From: Secundilactobacillus odoratitofui DSM 19909 = JCM 15043
Lineage (GTDB): Bacteria > Bacillota > Bacilli > Lactobacillales > Lactobacillaceae
Length of the DNA: 64,000 nt
Assembly: GCF_001434895.1 (NCBI RefSeq)
Contig: NZ_AZEE01000027.1
Coordinates: 1-64,000, forward strand
Reading direction: 5' to 3'
Positions 50,723 through 59,652 of the stretch are shown here, piece by piece. The notes below the pieces were generated by a model, which saw only the letters and a list, made by a program, of their open reading frames with translations, ran no database searches and had not been told where the DNA came from. Within the stretch, counting starts at the first letter, position 1; the number at the start of each line of letters is the position of its first letter. The position numbers were made by a program, and so were the translations under genes.

Positions 50723-52633
50723 CTATTGTTGATACGACATCACTGAATCGCCGTGGTTAACCATGCCTGAATCTCGCAACATGTTTGTGGCTGACACGTG
50801 ATCAGTCATGACCATCATAACGGTATCATCGTACCCAGCCGCTTTAATCTCGGCAGATGAGAATTCAAGCAACAAGTCGCCCTTCTTCACTTTTTGGTCC
50901 TTTTCAACGTGGGTGACAAACGATTCACCGCGCATATTAACGGTCCCAATCCCAATGTGAATTAGAGTTCCAACGCCTTGGTCAGAAACTAAGCCCACGG
51001 CGTGCATGGTTGGGAAGGTCACTTTAACCGTACCATCAAATGGCGCATAAATTTTACCATCCGTTGGTTTGATTGCAAACCCGGCACCCATTTTACCTGA
51101 AGCAAAGTTCTCATCGTTAACGGTGTTCAATGGCCGAATCTCACCATCCACTGGTGCTTCGTAATCGTAGCTCACACCACCGTTAGCGTCAATGTAGTCC
51201 ACGTCTTCGCCCAAGGTTTTACCCCAGGTTTTTTCAAGTTCTTCAACAATTTGAGCATGTTGCTTTTCGTCCAACGTCACTTTCTTGAAGAAGATGAAGG
51301 TCCCAATCAACATCAAGGCAGCTGGAATCCCAAACATCATTAACTTGAAGACCATGTGACCGTGTGTCGTAATGTCAGTGGCAGAGGCACCGGCAGTCAT
51401 CCCAGCCCAAACGGCGGTTAAACCAACCACCCCGTTTGAAATGGCACCACCCATTTTATCCAACAATGGTCGAACAGAAAGGGTCAGTGATTCATCACGG
51501 TGACCGAACTTCAATTGACCATATTCAACGGAGTCGGTGATGATCATCAAAACAACTAAGAACACAAGTGGTTGTGGAATGTAGAAGATCACAGCGGCAG
51601 CCAAAATCATCGGTAATGAATTACCGGCAAATAAGAATAAGATCAACCCGATAATCATGACACTAATGGATAAGAAGAACACGTTCTTACGACTGAACTT
51701 CTTAGCTAGTGGTGGGAACGCGATAACCGCAAACACACCGATGATGGCGTTGATAGATGCCAAGATACTAAATTGTGAGGCATCACCCAAGATGTAAGTA
51801 AAGTAGTAGAGTTCCAAAGCGTTGGTGATTTGAGCACCCGCCGTATAAAGTGCATAGGTGAGTGATAACCACATGAGTTGATCGTTACGAGTCAACACTT
51901 TTAGCACTGCACGGAACGTCGTTTTTTCTTTGTTCTTACGAAGTTCTGAATTCTTTTCCTTCGTCCCCAATCCCACAACTGCGGCCGAGATAAACGAAGT
52001 CAAAGCAACGACCATTGCGAAGGCGAACCACCCACGGTTATCACCTTGGCCGTGATTTGAGACTTGTGAGAACATCAAAACGATTGGCATGACCATCACA
52101 CCAACAATGTTGGCACCAATGTTTGACCCAACACGAGCGAAGGTCGCCGTTTTTTCACGTTCCCGTGAATCAAATGATAGGGCCGGAATCATTGACCAGA
52201 AGCCAACGTCCTTGAATGAATAGAAAATATCCATTGTGATGTACAAGATAGCGAATAAGATCAAGTACAGATATGGGTTGGAGGTGTTTAACCCGCCCAT
52301 GTTCGTAAATAGGATGGCAATGGTGATTGAACTAATTAACCCACCACCAACGATCCAAGGCTTGAAGTTCCCCCAACGGGTCGAAGTATTATCGATCGTA
52401 TTCCCAATGAACGGATCAATGGCTAATTCGACAAACCGTAAAATCATGATGATCAACGTAATGTAGCCAATCATCTTAGAACCAGTGGCGCCACTGCTCT
52501 TATCAAACAAGTGAGACGTGACGAACATAATGAAGTATGTTGACAATGTTGCGTAAAACATATCGTGGCCAAACGCCCCAAAAGCATATGATAGTCTTGA
52601 GGTTAAGACCTGACCCTGTTTTTCTTCTTCCAT
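50723..52633 (-). CDS. lacS: LacS-type GPH permease with C-terminal IIA domain (raffinose/melibiose/lactose)
   Basis: A 636-residue galactoside symporter or exchanger. Residues 1-460 form the GPH permease (YAFGAFGHDMFYATLSTYF at the start, DPFIGNTIDNTSTRWGNFKPW near 73). After a linker, residues about 495-636 are an enzyme-IIA-like domain of the glucose PTS type, with the phosphorylatable histidine in GVGTLIHIGIGTV near residue 559. HPr-dependent phosphorylation of this domain controls transport in streptococcal LacS. ATG follows AGGGG. It is the first gene of the unit with aga, so raffinose-family sugars are the likely substrates. It is a paralogue of the shorter permease at 13978-15405. Confidence 0.92.
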   Translation of the reverse strand: MEEEKQGQVLTSRLSYAFGAFGHDMFYATLSTYFIMFVTSHLFDKSSGATGSKMIGYITLIIMILRFVELAIDPFIGNTIDNTSTRWGNFKPWIVGGGLISSITIAILFTNMGGLNTSNPYLYLILFAILYITMDIFYSFKDVGFWSMIPALSFDSREREKTATFARVGSNIGANIVGVMVMPIVLMFSQVSNHGQGDNRGWFAFAMVVALTSFISAAVVGLGTKEKNSELRKNKEKTTFRAVLKVLTRNDQLMWLSLTYALYTAGAQITNALELYYFTYILGDASQFSILASINAIIGVFAVIAFPPLAKKFSRKNVFFLSISVMIIGLILFLFAGNSLPMILAAAVIFYIPQPLVFLVVLMIITDSVEYGQLKFGHRDESLTLSVRPLLDKMGGAISNGVVGLTAVWAGMTAGASATDITTHGHMVFKLMMFGIPAALMLIGTFIFFKKVTLDEKQHAQIVEELEKTWGKTLGEDVDYIDANGGVSYDYEAPVDGEIRPLNTVNDENFASGKMGAGFAIKPTDGKIYAPFDGTVKVTFPTMHAVGLVSDQGVGTLIHIGIGTVNMRGESFVTHVEKDQKVKKGDLLLEFSSAEIKAAGYDDTVMMVMTDHVSATNMLRDSGMVNHGDSVMSYQQ

Positions 52634-52688
52634 GAGACAAACCCCTCTGCATTAGTAGAATTGTAAAACTTGTTTCAACGACTCAAAT

Positions 52689-52702
52689 CGTAAGCGGTTT
52701 CA
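52689..52702 (-). promoter_or_regulatory. cre site of the lacS-aga unit
   Basis: CGTAAGCGGTTTCA fits the cre consensus at 13 of 14 positions. It lies about 55 bp upstream of the permease start, where a weak promoter (TACAAT with an indistinct -35) is seen. Catabolite repression is expected. Confidence 0.72.
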
Positions 52703-52753
52703 AATAACTGAAAACAAATAATGGCATCTGGTGTTGCCACCAGAATGAACGGC

Positions 52754-55369
52754 TTAGTTTTGAGTCAGTGTCGCCTGTGCAGCTGCCAAGCGGGCAACTG
52801 GTACCCGGTAAGGTGAGCACGAGACGTACGTGATGCCAATTTGATTAAAGAATTCGATGGAAGCCGGATCGCCACCAACCTCACCACAGACACCAATCGG
52901 TAACTCTGGGTTAGTCTGACGGCCCTTGGTAATCGCAATTTCCATCAGCGCGCCAACCCCTTGCGTATCAATCGTTTGGAATGGGTCGGCAGGCAAGATG
53001 CCTTGCTTGATGTACTCTGGCATAAACGAGCCTACATCGTCACGCGAATAACCAAAGGTTAACTGCGTCAAATCGTTGGTACCGAAACTGAAGAAGTCTG
53101 AGACCTCCGCAATTTGGTCGGCCGTGACACAGGCTCGTGGCATCTCCATCATCGTGCCAACCGTGTAGTCGACGCGAATGCCACTGTTGTTGACCATCTG
53201 TTGAATCTGATCAGTGACCAAGTCTCTGACCCACGACATTTCGTCGCGAGAGTCGGTGAGCGGAATCATAATGTGTGGGTGCACTTCAAGCCCCTCATCA
53301 TTCAACCGGATCACGGCACTCATAATGGCCTTAACCTGCATTTGATAAATGTCTGGGAACGTCACGGCTAGTCGATCACCACGGTGACCAAGCATTGGGT
53401 TAAGTTCCTTTAGACTGGTAATTCGTTCACGTAATCGTTCGGGTGTTTCTTGAATTTGGTTCGCCACAATTTGAATTTCGGCTTCATCATGTGGTAAGAA
53501 CTCGTGAAGCGGTGGATCAAGTAGCCGAATGGTGACTTCTTTATCACCAGCTAATTTGTATAACTGGTAAAAGTCCTCTTGTTGCATCTGTAGCAGTTGA
53601 CTGAGCGGATCTCGACGTCCCTTGGCGTCCGTCGCCAGAATTAACCGCCGCATTTGTAACAACCGTTCTGGTTTAAAGAACATGTGCTCAGTCCGCGTTA
53701 AGCCAATCCCGTCAGCGTCAAAGTCCAAGGCTTTTTGAAAATCCTGTGGCGTATCCGCGTTGGTATAAACCCCCATTTTGGCAACGTCTTTCGCCCAGTC
53801 AAGCAGGGTTGATAATTCCCCCTTCACCCCAGCTGGCGTGGTATTGATTTGGCCTAAATACAAGTTACCGGTTGTCCCATCAACCGATACCCAGTCACCT
53901 TCATGAATCACTTGATCGCCGACTTTGGCAACCTTCCCAGCGTAATCAACCGTGATCTCGTGGGCACCAACGACACCCGTTGCCCCCATCCCACGAGCAA
54001 CCACAGCGGCGTGTGATGTCATGCCACCACGTGAGGTGACGATGGCTTGACTCACAATCATACCTTCAATGTCTTCTGGTGACGTATCTTGACGAATCAA
54101 GATGACTTGCTCGCCACCATCACTGGCACGCTTTGCATCTTCAGCAGTGAAGTAAGCCCGGCCAGTGGCAGCCCCTGGTGAGGCTGGTAAACCAGTCGTT
54201 AACTTGGTGTGTTGGCCTAAATCAGTTTCATCGAACTCAGGATGTAGCATCGCTGAAACTGATTCGGGACTCACACGTTTGAGTGCTTGCTCCTTGGTAA
54301 TTAACCCTTCGCCGACTTGATCAACCGCAATTTTGACGGCCGCATATGGCGTTCGTTTACCATCACGGGCTTGCAGTAAGAAGAGCTTGCCATTTTCGAT
54401 CGTAAACTCTAAGTCCTGCATATCTTGATAGTGGTTTTCAAGCTTCTCAGCAATCCCCATCAGTTGATCATAAATAACTGGCATCGCGTCCTTTAATACT
54501 TCGATGGTCTCAGGAGTTCGAATACCCGCAACCACGTCTTCACCCTGAGCATTCAAGAGGTATTCACCGAAGACTTTTTTCTCACCAGAAGCTGGATTAC
54601 GTGTAAACGCAACCCCAGTACCAGATTGTTCACCGGCGTTGCCAAAGACCATTTCCTGAACGTTAACGGCTGTTCCCAGTGATTCAGAAATGTGATTTTG
54701 CTGACGATAGACTTGAGCCCGGTGGTTATTCCAGGACTCAAATACCGCATTCACGGCGGCTAGCAACTGATCTTTAGGGGACTGAGGAAATTCACCCTTA
54801 CCAGCAGCCTGATAGATTGCCTTGAAATCAGCAACAATCTGTTTCAAGTCATCGGCAGTTAATTCCAAATCACTGTCGTAACCCTTCTGTTGCTTCAAAT
54901 CGGTCAGCACGTGGTCGAAAGTTTCTTCTTCGATGTTATAAACCACGTTACCAAACATCGCTAACAACCGCCGATAGCTATCGTAGGCAAATCGTTCATT
55001 GTTAGTCAGCGTCGCAAGTGCAACCACGGTTTGATCATTCAAACCAATATTTAAAATTGTATCCATCATCCCAGGCATCGAAATCGCTGCGCCAGAACGT
55101 ACAGAAACAAGTAGTGGCTGAGTATCGCCATTAAACTGCTTACCCGTCGTCTGACTGAGCGTTGCCAAGGCTTCGTCAAGCTCGGTTAGTAACTCTGAAC
55201 TCAGTGAACCAGTTTCTTGATAACGGTGACAGGCTTCAGTTGTTAATGTAAACCCGTGTGGAACCGGCAAACCGAGGTTGGTCATCTCGGCCAAGTTAGC
55301 ACCCTTTCCGCCAAGTAAATCACGCATCGACATGTTACCTTCGGAAAAAGCATAGATTTGTTTTGTCAT
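52754..55369 (-). CDS. ppdK: Pyruvate, phosphate dikinase
   Basis: It interconverts pyruvate, ATP and phosphate with phosphoenolpyruvate, AMP and diphosphate. The 871-residue protein has the three expected parts. These are the ATP-grasp domain (SEGNMSMRDLLGGKGANLAEMTNLG at the start), the swivelling domain with the phosphohistidine in GGMTSHAAVVARGMG near residue 455, and the PEP/pyruvate barrel (GLTRTEHMFF, then GVCGEVGGDP with the catalytic Cys near 830). It probably makes PEP for gluconeogenesis or amino-acid use. Upstream is a CcpN-like regulator gene. The PPDK regulatory protein gene (YqfL family) that often accompanies ppdK is not in the window. Confidence 0.96.
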   Translation of the reverse strand: MTKQIYAFSEGNMSMRDLLGGKGANLAEMTNLGLPVPHGFTLTTEACHRYQETGSLSSELLTELDEALATLSQTTGKQFNGDTQPLLVSVRSGAAISMPGMMDTILNIGLNDQTVVALATLTNNERFAYDSYRRLLAMFGNVVYNIEEETFDHVLTDLKQQKGYDSDLELTADDLKQIVADFKAIYQAAGKGEFPQSPKDQLLAAVNAVFESWNNHRAQVYRQQNHISESLGTAVNVQEMVFGNAGEQSGTGVAFTRNPASGEKKVFGEYLLNAQGEDVVAGIRTPETIEVLKDAMPVIYDQLMGIAEKLENHYQDMQDLEFTIENGKLFLLQARDGKRTPYAAVKIAVDQVGEGLITKEQALKRVSPESVSAMLHPEFDETDLGQHTKLTTGLPASPGAATGRAYFTAEDAKRASDGGEQVILIRQDTSPEDIEGMIVSQAIVTSRGGMTSHAAVVARGMGATGVVGAHEITVDYAGKVAKVGDQVIHEGDWVSVDGTTGNLYLGQINTTPAGVKGELSTLLDWAKDVAKMGVYTNADTPQDFQKALDFDADGIGLTRTEHMFFKPERLLQMRRLILATDAKGRRDPLSQLLQMQQEDFYQLYKLAGDKEVTIRLLDPPLHEFLPHDEAEIQIVANQIQETPERLRERITSLKELNPMLGHRGDRLAVTFPDIYQMQVKAIMSAVIRLNDEGLEVHPHIMIPLTDSRDEMSWVRDLVTDQIQQMVNNSGIRVDYTVGTMMEMPRACVTADQIAEVSDFFSFGTNDLTQLTFGYSRDDVGSFMPEYIKQGILPADPFQTIDTQGVGALMEIAITKGRQTNPELPIGVCGEVGGDPASIEFFNQIGITYVSCSPYRVPVARLAAAQATLTQN

Positions 55370-55661
55370 ATAACCACTCTTTCTGTAAATACAACGTCAC
55401 ATTTGCTTGGTTTATAATTTATATGACTTTAAATGTGATTGCAAGTGGTTTTAATGAAATAGTCTTACAATCCCCGTCAGAACGCGGTTTGAAAATTTAG
55501 GGGACTGTTTTATCACTTTTAGTTGGTTGTGAAAGGCAACTTCAATAACGTCATATTTGAAGTTGATTTGAAAATATTCAAGCCTTTTTTCGTGACTTTT
55601 CAAGCTTTTGGGACAAAAAAGCCATCACCGATAATCGGTAATGGCGAATGCTGAATCTGGA
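55370..55661. other. Control region of ppdK
   Basis: No gene is seen. Bases 55419-55445 hold the motif TTATATGACTTTAAATGTGA followed by TTGCAAG, also found twice before the regulator gene. On the minus strand it contains TTGCAA as a possible -35, with AT-rich -10 candidates. A hairpin at 55613-55645 (GCCATCACCGAT/ATCGGTAATGGC) with an A run on its left is the terminator of the regulator gene. Confidence 0.65.
55612..55646 (-). terminator. Terminator of the HTH-CBS regulator gene
   Basis: GCCATTACCGATTA pairs with ATCGGTGATGGC on the minus strand and is followed by TTTTTTG. It stands 16 bp after the stop codon. Confidence 0.85.
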
Positions 55662-56282
55662 TCATTCTTCTTTTGCGTAAGTCATAAAGTGCTGGAATAG
55701 TCGGTTTTTGGTGATCTTACCAATCACCGTTTGTGGCGAATCTTTATCCACCACTGGCAGGGAATCCACTTTGTGTTTTAACAATAACTGGCCCACTTCG
55801 TTGACTTTCATATCTGCCGTTACCGTCACAATATTGGGCATGCGCGTCATGATCACGCTGGCTAAAATCGAGCTAGGATTCGCGTTGTTAAAGCTGGCTC
55901 GAAGCAGATCCTTACGGGAGATCACCCCTACTAAGCGCTCACTAGCATCCACGACGTACAAGCTCCCCACGTCCTGCAAAAATAGTTTACTGATGGCGTC
56001 TTGTAGCGTCGCGTTATCCTTGATAACTGCTGCCGGCTGCATAATGGTTGAAATTGGGTGGTCATAAAGTGTCTTATAGTCAACCCCGGCTTGGTTTTCA
56101 CCACGATACACGTAGCCGACTTTTGGTCTGGCAGCCAGTACTTCCACTGCCGTCAGCAGCCGCAGATCGCCACGAATCGTTGGCACACTTAACCCAAGTT
56201 GACCAGCAATCTCTTCACCAGTCAATGGACTCTTTGCCTTCAGCATCTCAATGATCGTCCGCTGCCGTTTTGTGAATTCCAT
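55662..56282 (-). CDS. CcpN-like HTH and CBS-pair transcriptional regulator
   Basis: A 206-residue repressor-type protein. A DeoR-like winged helix-turn-helix fills residues 1-60 (KRQRTIIEMLKAKSPLTGEEIAGQLGLSVPTIRGDLRLL). Two CBS repeats fill residues 70-200 (ISTIMQPAAVIKDNATLQDAI, LYVVDASERLVGVISRKDLL; IMTRMPNIVTVTADMKVNEVG, DSLPVVDK). Bacillus CcpN has this layout, responds to ATP/ADP and represses gluconeogenic genes. Its position beside ppdK and a shared motif before both genes argue that it controls ppdK and itself. ATG follows GGTGGG. Confidence 0.88.
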   Translation of the reverse strand: MEFTKRQRTIIEMLKAKSPLTGEEIAGQLGLSVPTIRGDLRLLTAVEVLAARPKVGYVYRGENQAGVDYKTLYDHPISTIMQPAAVIKDNATLQDAISKLFLQDVGSLYVVDASERLVGVISRKDLLRASFNNANPSSILASVIMTRMPNIVTVTADMKVNEVGQLLLKHKVDSLPVVDKDSPQTVIGKITKNRLFQHFMTYAKEE

Positions 56283-56340
56283 ATGAACAACCCCACCCTC
56301 AACTTTAATTCATGCTATCTTTTAGAGATGATTATATCAC

Positions 56341-56396
56341 TTATATAACGTTATATTGCAAGGATTAATTTAATTATATGATTTTAATATTGCATG
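56341..56396. promoter_or_regulatory. Operator-like repeats before the CcpN-like gene
   Basis: TTATATAACGTTATATTGCA (56341-56360) and TTATATGATTTTAATATTGC (56374-56393) share their ends with the ppdK-side copy at 55419-55445. The first contains the perfect palindrome TATAACGTTATA. They lie 60-115 bp upstream of the regulator start and probably cover its promoter. From 56397 to 56600 I see nothing. Confidence 0.6.
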
Positions 56397-56600
56397 TATC
56401 GTTTATAACGCTTGATTTATTGGGCATTTTTACTTTTTGAAATATGATATCGGATTGAAGCAACAATATCCAATATCGCCTTGAATAGATAATGACACAA
56501 TAATACTCAAAAACCTCATCGACAACCAACATCCCATTTTTATCACTCCAAAAGTCAATCGTCGAATTTGAATTTAAACTGTTCAGTTTCCAATGTAAAC

Positions 56601-56646
56601 AAAAAGTTCTAGAATTAACCGAATTGCTTCGATTAATCCTAGAACT
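56601..56646 (-). terminator. Terminator of the aldo/keto reductase gene
   Basis: AGTTCTAGGATTAA pairs with TTAATTCTAGAACT around CGAAGCAATTCG on the minus strand, then TTTT follows. Confidence 0.9.
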
Positions 56647-56666
56647 CGTCTTAGATTATTTTGCGA

Positions 56667-57644
56667 TTACCACAAATAATCCACTGGATTTTTAATATAC
56701 TGGTCATACACATCTGAAACAATCTGCATCTGTTCAGCCGTCAATGGTGGTAAGGCTGACGCAGCCGTATTACGTTCAATCTGTTGCGGTGAACTTGCAC
56801 CAGGGATAACCGCTGAAACAGCGTCATACATCAAGATGTAACGCAATGCCGTTGCGGCGAGGTTATTAGTCCCCAGCCGCTGCTTTAGAGTATCAGCGGC
56901 TTTCACCCCGGTTAAGTAATCGACGCCAGAGAACGTCTCACCCTTATCAAACAATTCACCATTCCGGTTAGTCGTCCGGTGATCTTCCTTACCGAACTTG
57001 GTGTCAGCCGTATACTTACCGGTCAGCAAACCACTGGCCAAAGGCACTCGTGCTAAGACGCCGACGTTGTGCTGTTTAGCCAGATCAAAAAATAGTTTAG
57101 CTGGACGCAAGCGGAACATATTGAAGATAATCTCGACAGCCGAAATATCATAATCAAGCGCCTTGATGCCCTCTTCAACGCGTTCGACGCTGACCCCGTA
57201 ATTTTGAATCTTGCCAGCTTGCTTGAGCTTATCCATCTCAAAGAAGGTCTCTGGAGTGTAATAAATGCTCATTGGTGGGCAGTGTAGGAGCACCATATCC
57301 AAGGATTCTACACCCATATTCGTCAAAGAATCTTCAACGTAACGGGTCAAATTACCTGGTGCGAAGTGATCAACACTGAGTGGTTCTTCTTTACGACCAA
57401 TCTTGGTTGTAAAGTGAACATCTGGGTGCGTTTTAAGAAAAGCCCCGACAGCCTTCTCGCTATCGCCACCCTGATAACCGTCGGCAGTATCAAAGAAGTT
57501 GACGCCTTGTTCATAAGCCTCAGCTAACGTTGCGTCAGCATCTTCGATATCAAAAGGTGCCCCCCATTTGCCACCCAATTGCCATGTTCCTAATGAAACT
57601 TCACTAATATTAAAACCAGTTTTACCTAACGTCCGATAATTCAT
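56667..57644 (-). CDS. Aldo/keto reductase, IolS/YajO-like
   Basis: A 325-residue NADPH-dependent oxidoreductase. The start MNYRTLGKTGFNISEVSLGTWQLGG is typical of the AKR11-type group. The catalytic residues appear in FFDTADGYQGGDSEKAVG (Asp, Tyr), FTTKIGRKEE (Lys) and VLLHCPPM (His). Cofactor binding is at IPGASSPQQIERN. ATG follows GGAGGGG. It stands alone; the substrate is unknown. Confidence 0.92.
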   Translation of the reverse strand: MNYRTLGKTGFNISEVSLGTWQLGGKWGAPFDIEDADATLAEAYEQGVNFFDTADGYQGGDSEKAVGAFLKTHPDVHFTTKIGRKEEPLSVDHFAPGNLTRYVEDSLTNMGVESLDMVLLHCPPMSIYYTPETFFEMDKLKQAGKIQNYGVSVERVEEGIKALDYDISAVEIIFNMFRLRPAKLFFDLAKQHNVGVLARVPLASGLLTGKYTADTKFGKEDHRTTNRNGELFDKGETFSGVDYLTGVKAADTLKQRLGTNNLAATALRYILMYDAVSAVIPGASSPQQIERNTAASALPPLTAEQMQIVSDVYDQYIKNPVDYLW

Positions 57645-57749
57645 ATAATTCCCCTCCGAACTTCAATTTAATGCCATTATAGAAGTTATAGGGTACTCTA
57701 GGTCAAGCCTCGGACCAAAATAAATTTTTGAGTCGCCAAAATACCAGGC

Positions 57750-58238
57750 TTATACGCTGCCATCAGACTGGCGACTAATACCCAAGTACTGTTCCTCTGC
57801 TTGATGACGCGCCTCAATTGCCTCATCAATTGTTTTAAAACTCTTAAGGAGTACGTACTTATGATCCACCATGAGCCGTGCGAACCACTTGTTAGTTTGC
57901 TGGTCAAAGGACACACCAATCACACCGCTCTTATTACGGGCGGATTCATAAATTGAACTGAGCGAAACCCCGTCCTTATTACGTAACTGGTCAGAACGAC
58001 CCATGTAGTCGACGAACTTTGGGTTGTTATAAACGCGCTTACTTGATAAATCTTTTCTCAAGCAACCACAACTCTTCGTGATGCCGGAACGGAGCCGAAC
58101 CCCATCGACAACCGTTTTGTTCCCGCAATCACACTGGCAAAGCCACATTGCGTTTGAATTGGCCGGGTTATTCCCGTGGTATGCCAAGACGACTAGCCGG
58201 CCGAATCGTTGGTCAGTCAGGTCAATCCGTTTACTCAT
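57750..58238 (-). CDS. Zinc-finger/AP2 domain protein, homing-endonuclease-like but without HNH
   Basis: A 162-residue protein. Residues 7-60 show the treble-clef-like unit of phage HNH homing endonucleases (LTDQRFGRLVVLAYHG, WLCQCDCGN, LRSGITKSCGC), with four cysteines in CxC and CxC pairs. Residues 104-150 form an AP2 DNA-binding domain (GVIGVSFDQQTNKWFARL, LKSFKTIDEAIEARHQAE). The nuclease core that would sit between is absent: the linker has no HNH histidines. It is therefore a DNA-binding relic or a regulator. ATG follows AAGGATG. It is flanked by about 570 bp of AT-rich sequence and has no phage neighbours. Confidence 0.8.
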   Translation of the reverse strand: MSKRIDLTDQRFGRLVVLAYHGNNPANSNAMWLCQCDCGNKTVVDGVRLRSGITKSCGCLRKDLSSKRVYNNPKFVDYMGRSDQLRNKDGVSLSSIYESARNKSGVIGVSFDQQTNKWFARLMVDHKYVLLKSFKTIDEAIEARHQAEEQYLGISRQSDGSV

Positions 58239-58774
58239 ATTCTACACGCCATCCTTTAATCACTTTTGATAATGTTTATATTTTTTGAGCGGTTTTTAAA
58301 CGTCTCTGTTAATTTTTTCAGTTTGAATTTATAACAATTTTCCAGTTTCTATATTCTACCATTCATCACATTTAATGTTAAATATGATTAAATTCTCATA
58401 TTAATTTGGTTTAATCAACCATCTCTATGAATGTGATGCCTAATCATTCACCGCCGCGCAGCTAAATACAACGTCACAGTCTAAAACTCGATACATTTGG
58501 AACTTCTACATTGTATCATTGTCCAGAATTAATTTGCACACTATTTGCTGGGTTTAATGGAATTTTAGGGATACTCACAGTTTATAGGTTTTGTTAGCCA
58601 ATTAAACGATGATGAGTAAGTGCCATTAATTGTTGTATCTTTGCTGGTAACGGATGAATATTACGATTACGAATTACTCGACTATGTTAATCAATTTACC
58701 TGCGACGTTCATTAAAATGTTAATGTATTAGCGTGCAAATGATTAATAACGAATGTAAGTATAAGCTAATATGC
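58239..58774. other. Gene-free AT-rich region
   Basis: I see no supported gene, RNA or terminator. The sequence is markedly AT-rich compared with the neighbours. It lies beside the AP2-domain protein, which may point to an old insertion or a deletion scar. Confidence 0.5.
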
Positions 58775-58780
58775 TATACT
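58775..58780 (+). promoter_or_regulatory. Extended -10 of the CPBP protease gene
   Basis: TATACT is preceded by ATGC, i.e. TGC immediately before the hexamer. No good -35 is seen, as is common for extended -10 promoters. Confidence 0.6.
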
Positions 58781-58813
58781 TAAAACATCGTGTCTAAGAG
58801 GGAGTCTAGTAAA

Positions 58814-59587
58814 TTGATAAATCTACAGGATAAATCGTATTATTTTCGCTTGTTTCTTTTTTTCATAATTGAATTTTTAATTAGTCAGATATTGGGAAAT
58901 CTGATTACCATTAAAATTGGTCACTTTGCACCTTGGGCATTGATTGTCTGCAAAACCACAGAACTATTGGTTATCCTTGGCTTGAACGCATGGTTGCTCC
59001 ACCAACGTTTATACTTTCACCATTTAAAACGTGATACCATCATCATTCTAGTCGGCATTTTTGCCATTTTGATTTGGATCGTTTTCCAAAACGAAATGAT
59101 TTATCGAATACCAGCCGCAATTACAATCGGATTACTAGGTGCGCTTCCGGAAGAGGTAATGGTTCGTGGTGTTGCACTTGGCAGCCTGCTAGCGCACATG
59201 TCGGGTAAGTGGCTTCGAACTAGGGCCGTTATTCTTTCATCTTTAGTATTTGCGTTACTTCACTTGGGAAACCTGACCATGCAGAGTTTTCCTGCAACCA
59301 TCACGCAAGCGGTAAATGCTTTTGCCAGCGGTTGCTTATTCGCTGCTTTGTACTTACGTGCAGGTAATCTATTAGCGCCAATCATTGCTCATTTTGGTTT
59401 GGATTTTGTGGCTACCCTTGGGAGCAGCAATGCAAATCCATTCTCGATTGTTAGCAATTATCAACGTGGTGAATGGGTGTCTGATTTAATTCAATTCATT
59501 CTCCAGATTCTGATTGCCATCCTTTTGATGACGCTCGGATCAAAACAACGACGCGATCGTTTAAGTTCGCAACTTGCTGGTCATTAA
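58814..59587 (+). CDS. CPBP family intramembrane metalloprotease
   Basis: A 257-residue membrane protein with about seven helices. The Abi/CAAX-protease signature EExxxR is PEEVMVRG (glutamates near 112-113). The second and third motifs are FALLHLGN near 158 and IIAHFGLDF near 200, so the metal-binding histidines are intact. In lactobacilli such proteins are often found with bacteriocin immunity; no bacteriocin gene is seen here. I choose a TTG start nine bases after AGAGGGAG; the frame opens eight codons earlier at a GTG. Confidence 0.87.
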   Translation: MINLQDKSYYFRLFLFFIIEFLISQILGNLITIKIGHFAPWALIVCKTTELLVILGLNAWLLHQRLYFHHLKRDTIIILVGIFAILIWIVFQNEMIYRIPAAITIGLLGALPEEVMVRGVALGSLLAHMSGKWLRTRAVILSSLVFALLHLGNLTMQSFPATITQAVNAFASGCLFAALYLRAGNLLAPIIAHFGLDFVATLGSSNANPFSIVSNYQRGEWVSDLIQFILQILIAILLMTLGSKQRRDRLSSQLAGH

Positions 59588-59652
59588 CGTGGATCAATTT
59601 TTCTAAATCATCAAATTATTCATACTCAGTTCTGCTTGAGTAGTTCAAAAAA

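Noticed and set aside
55387-58480. 16-base word TAAATACAACGTCACA repeated near 55387 and 58463
   Set aside because: One shared AT-rich 16-mer in 64 kb is not clearly above chance, and the flanks differ. It is not treated as an element.
57750-58774. Prophage remnant
   Set aside because: Only one phage-like domain protein is seen, with no integrase, structural genes or attachment repeats.
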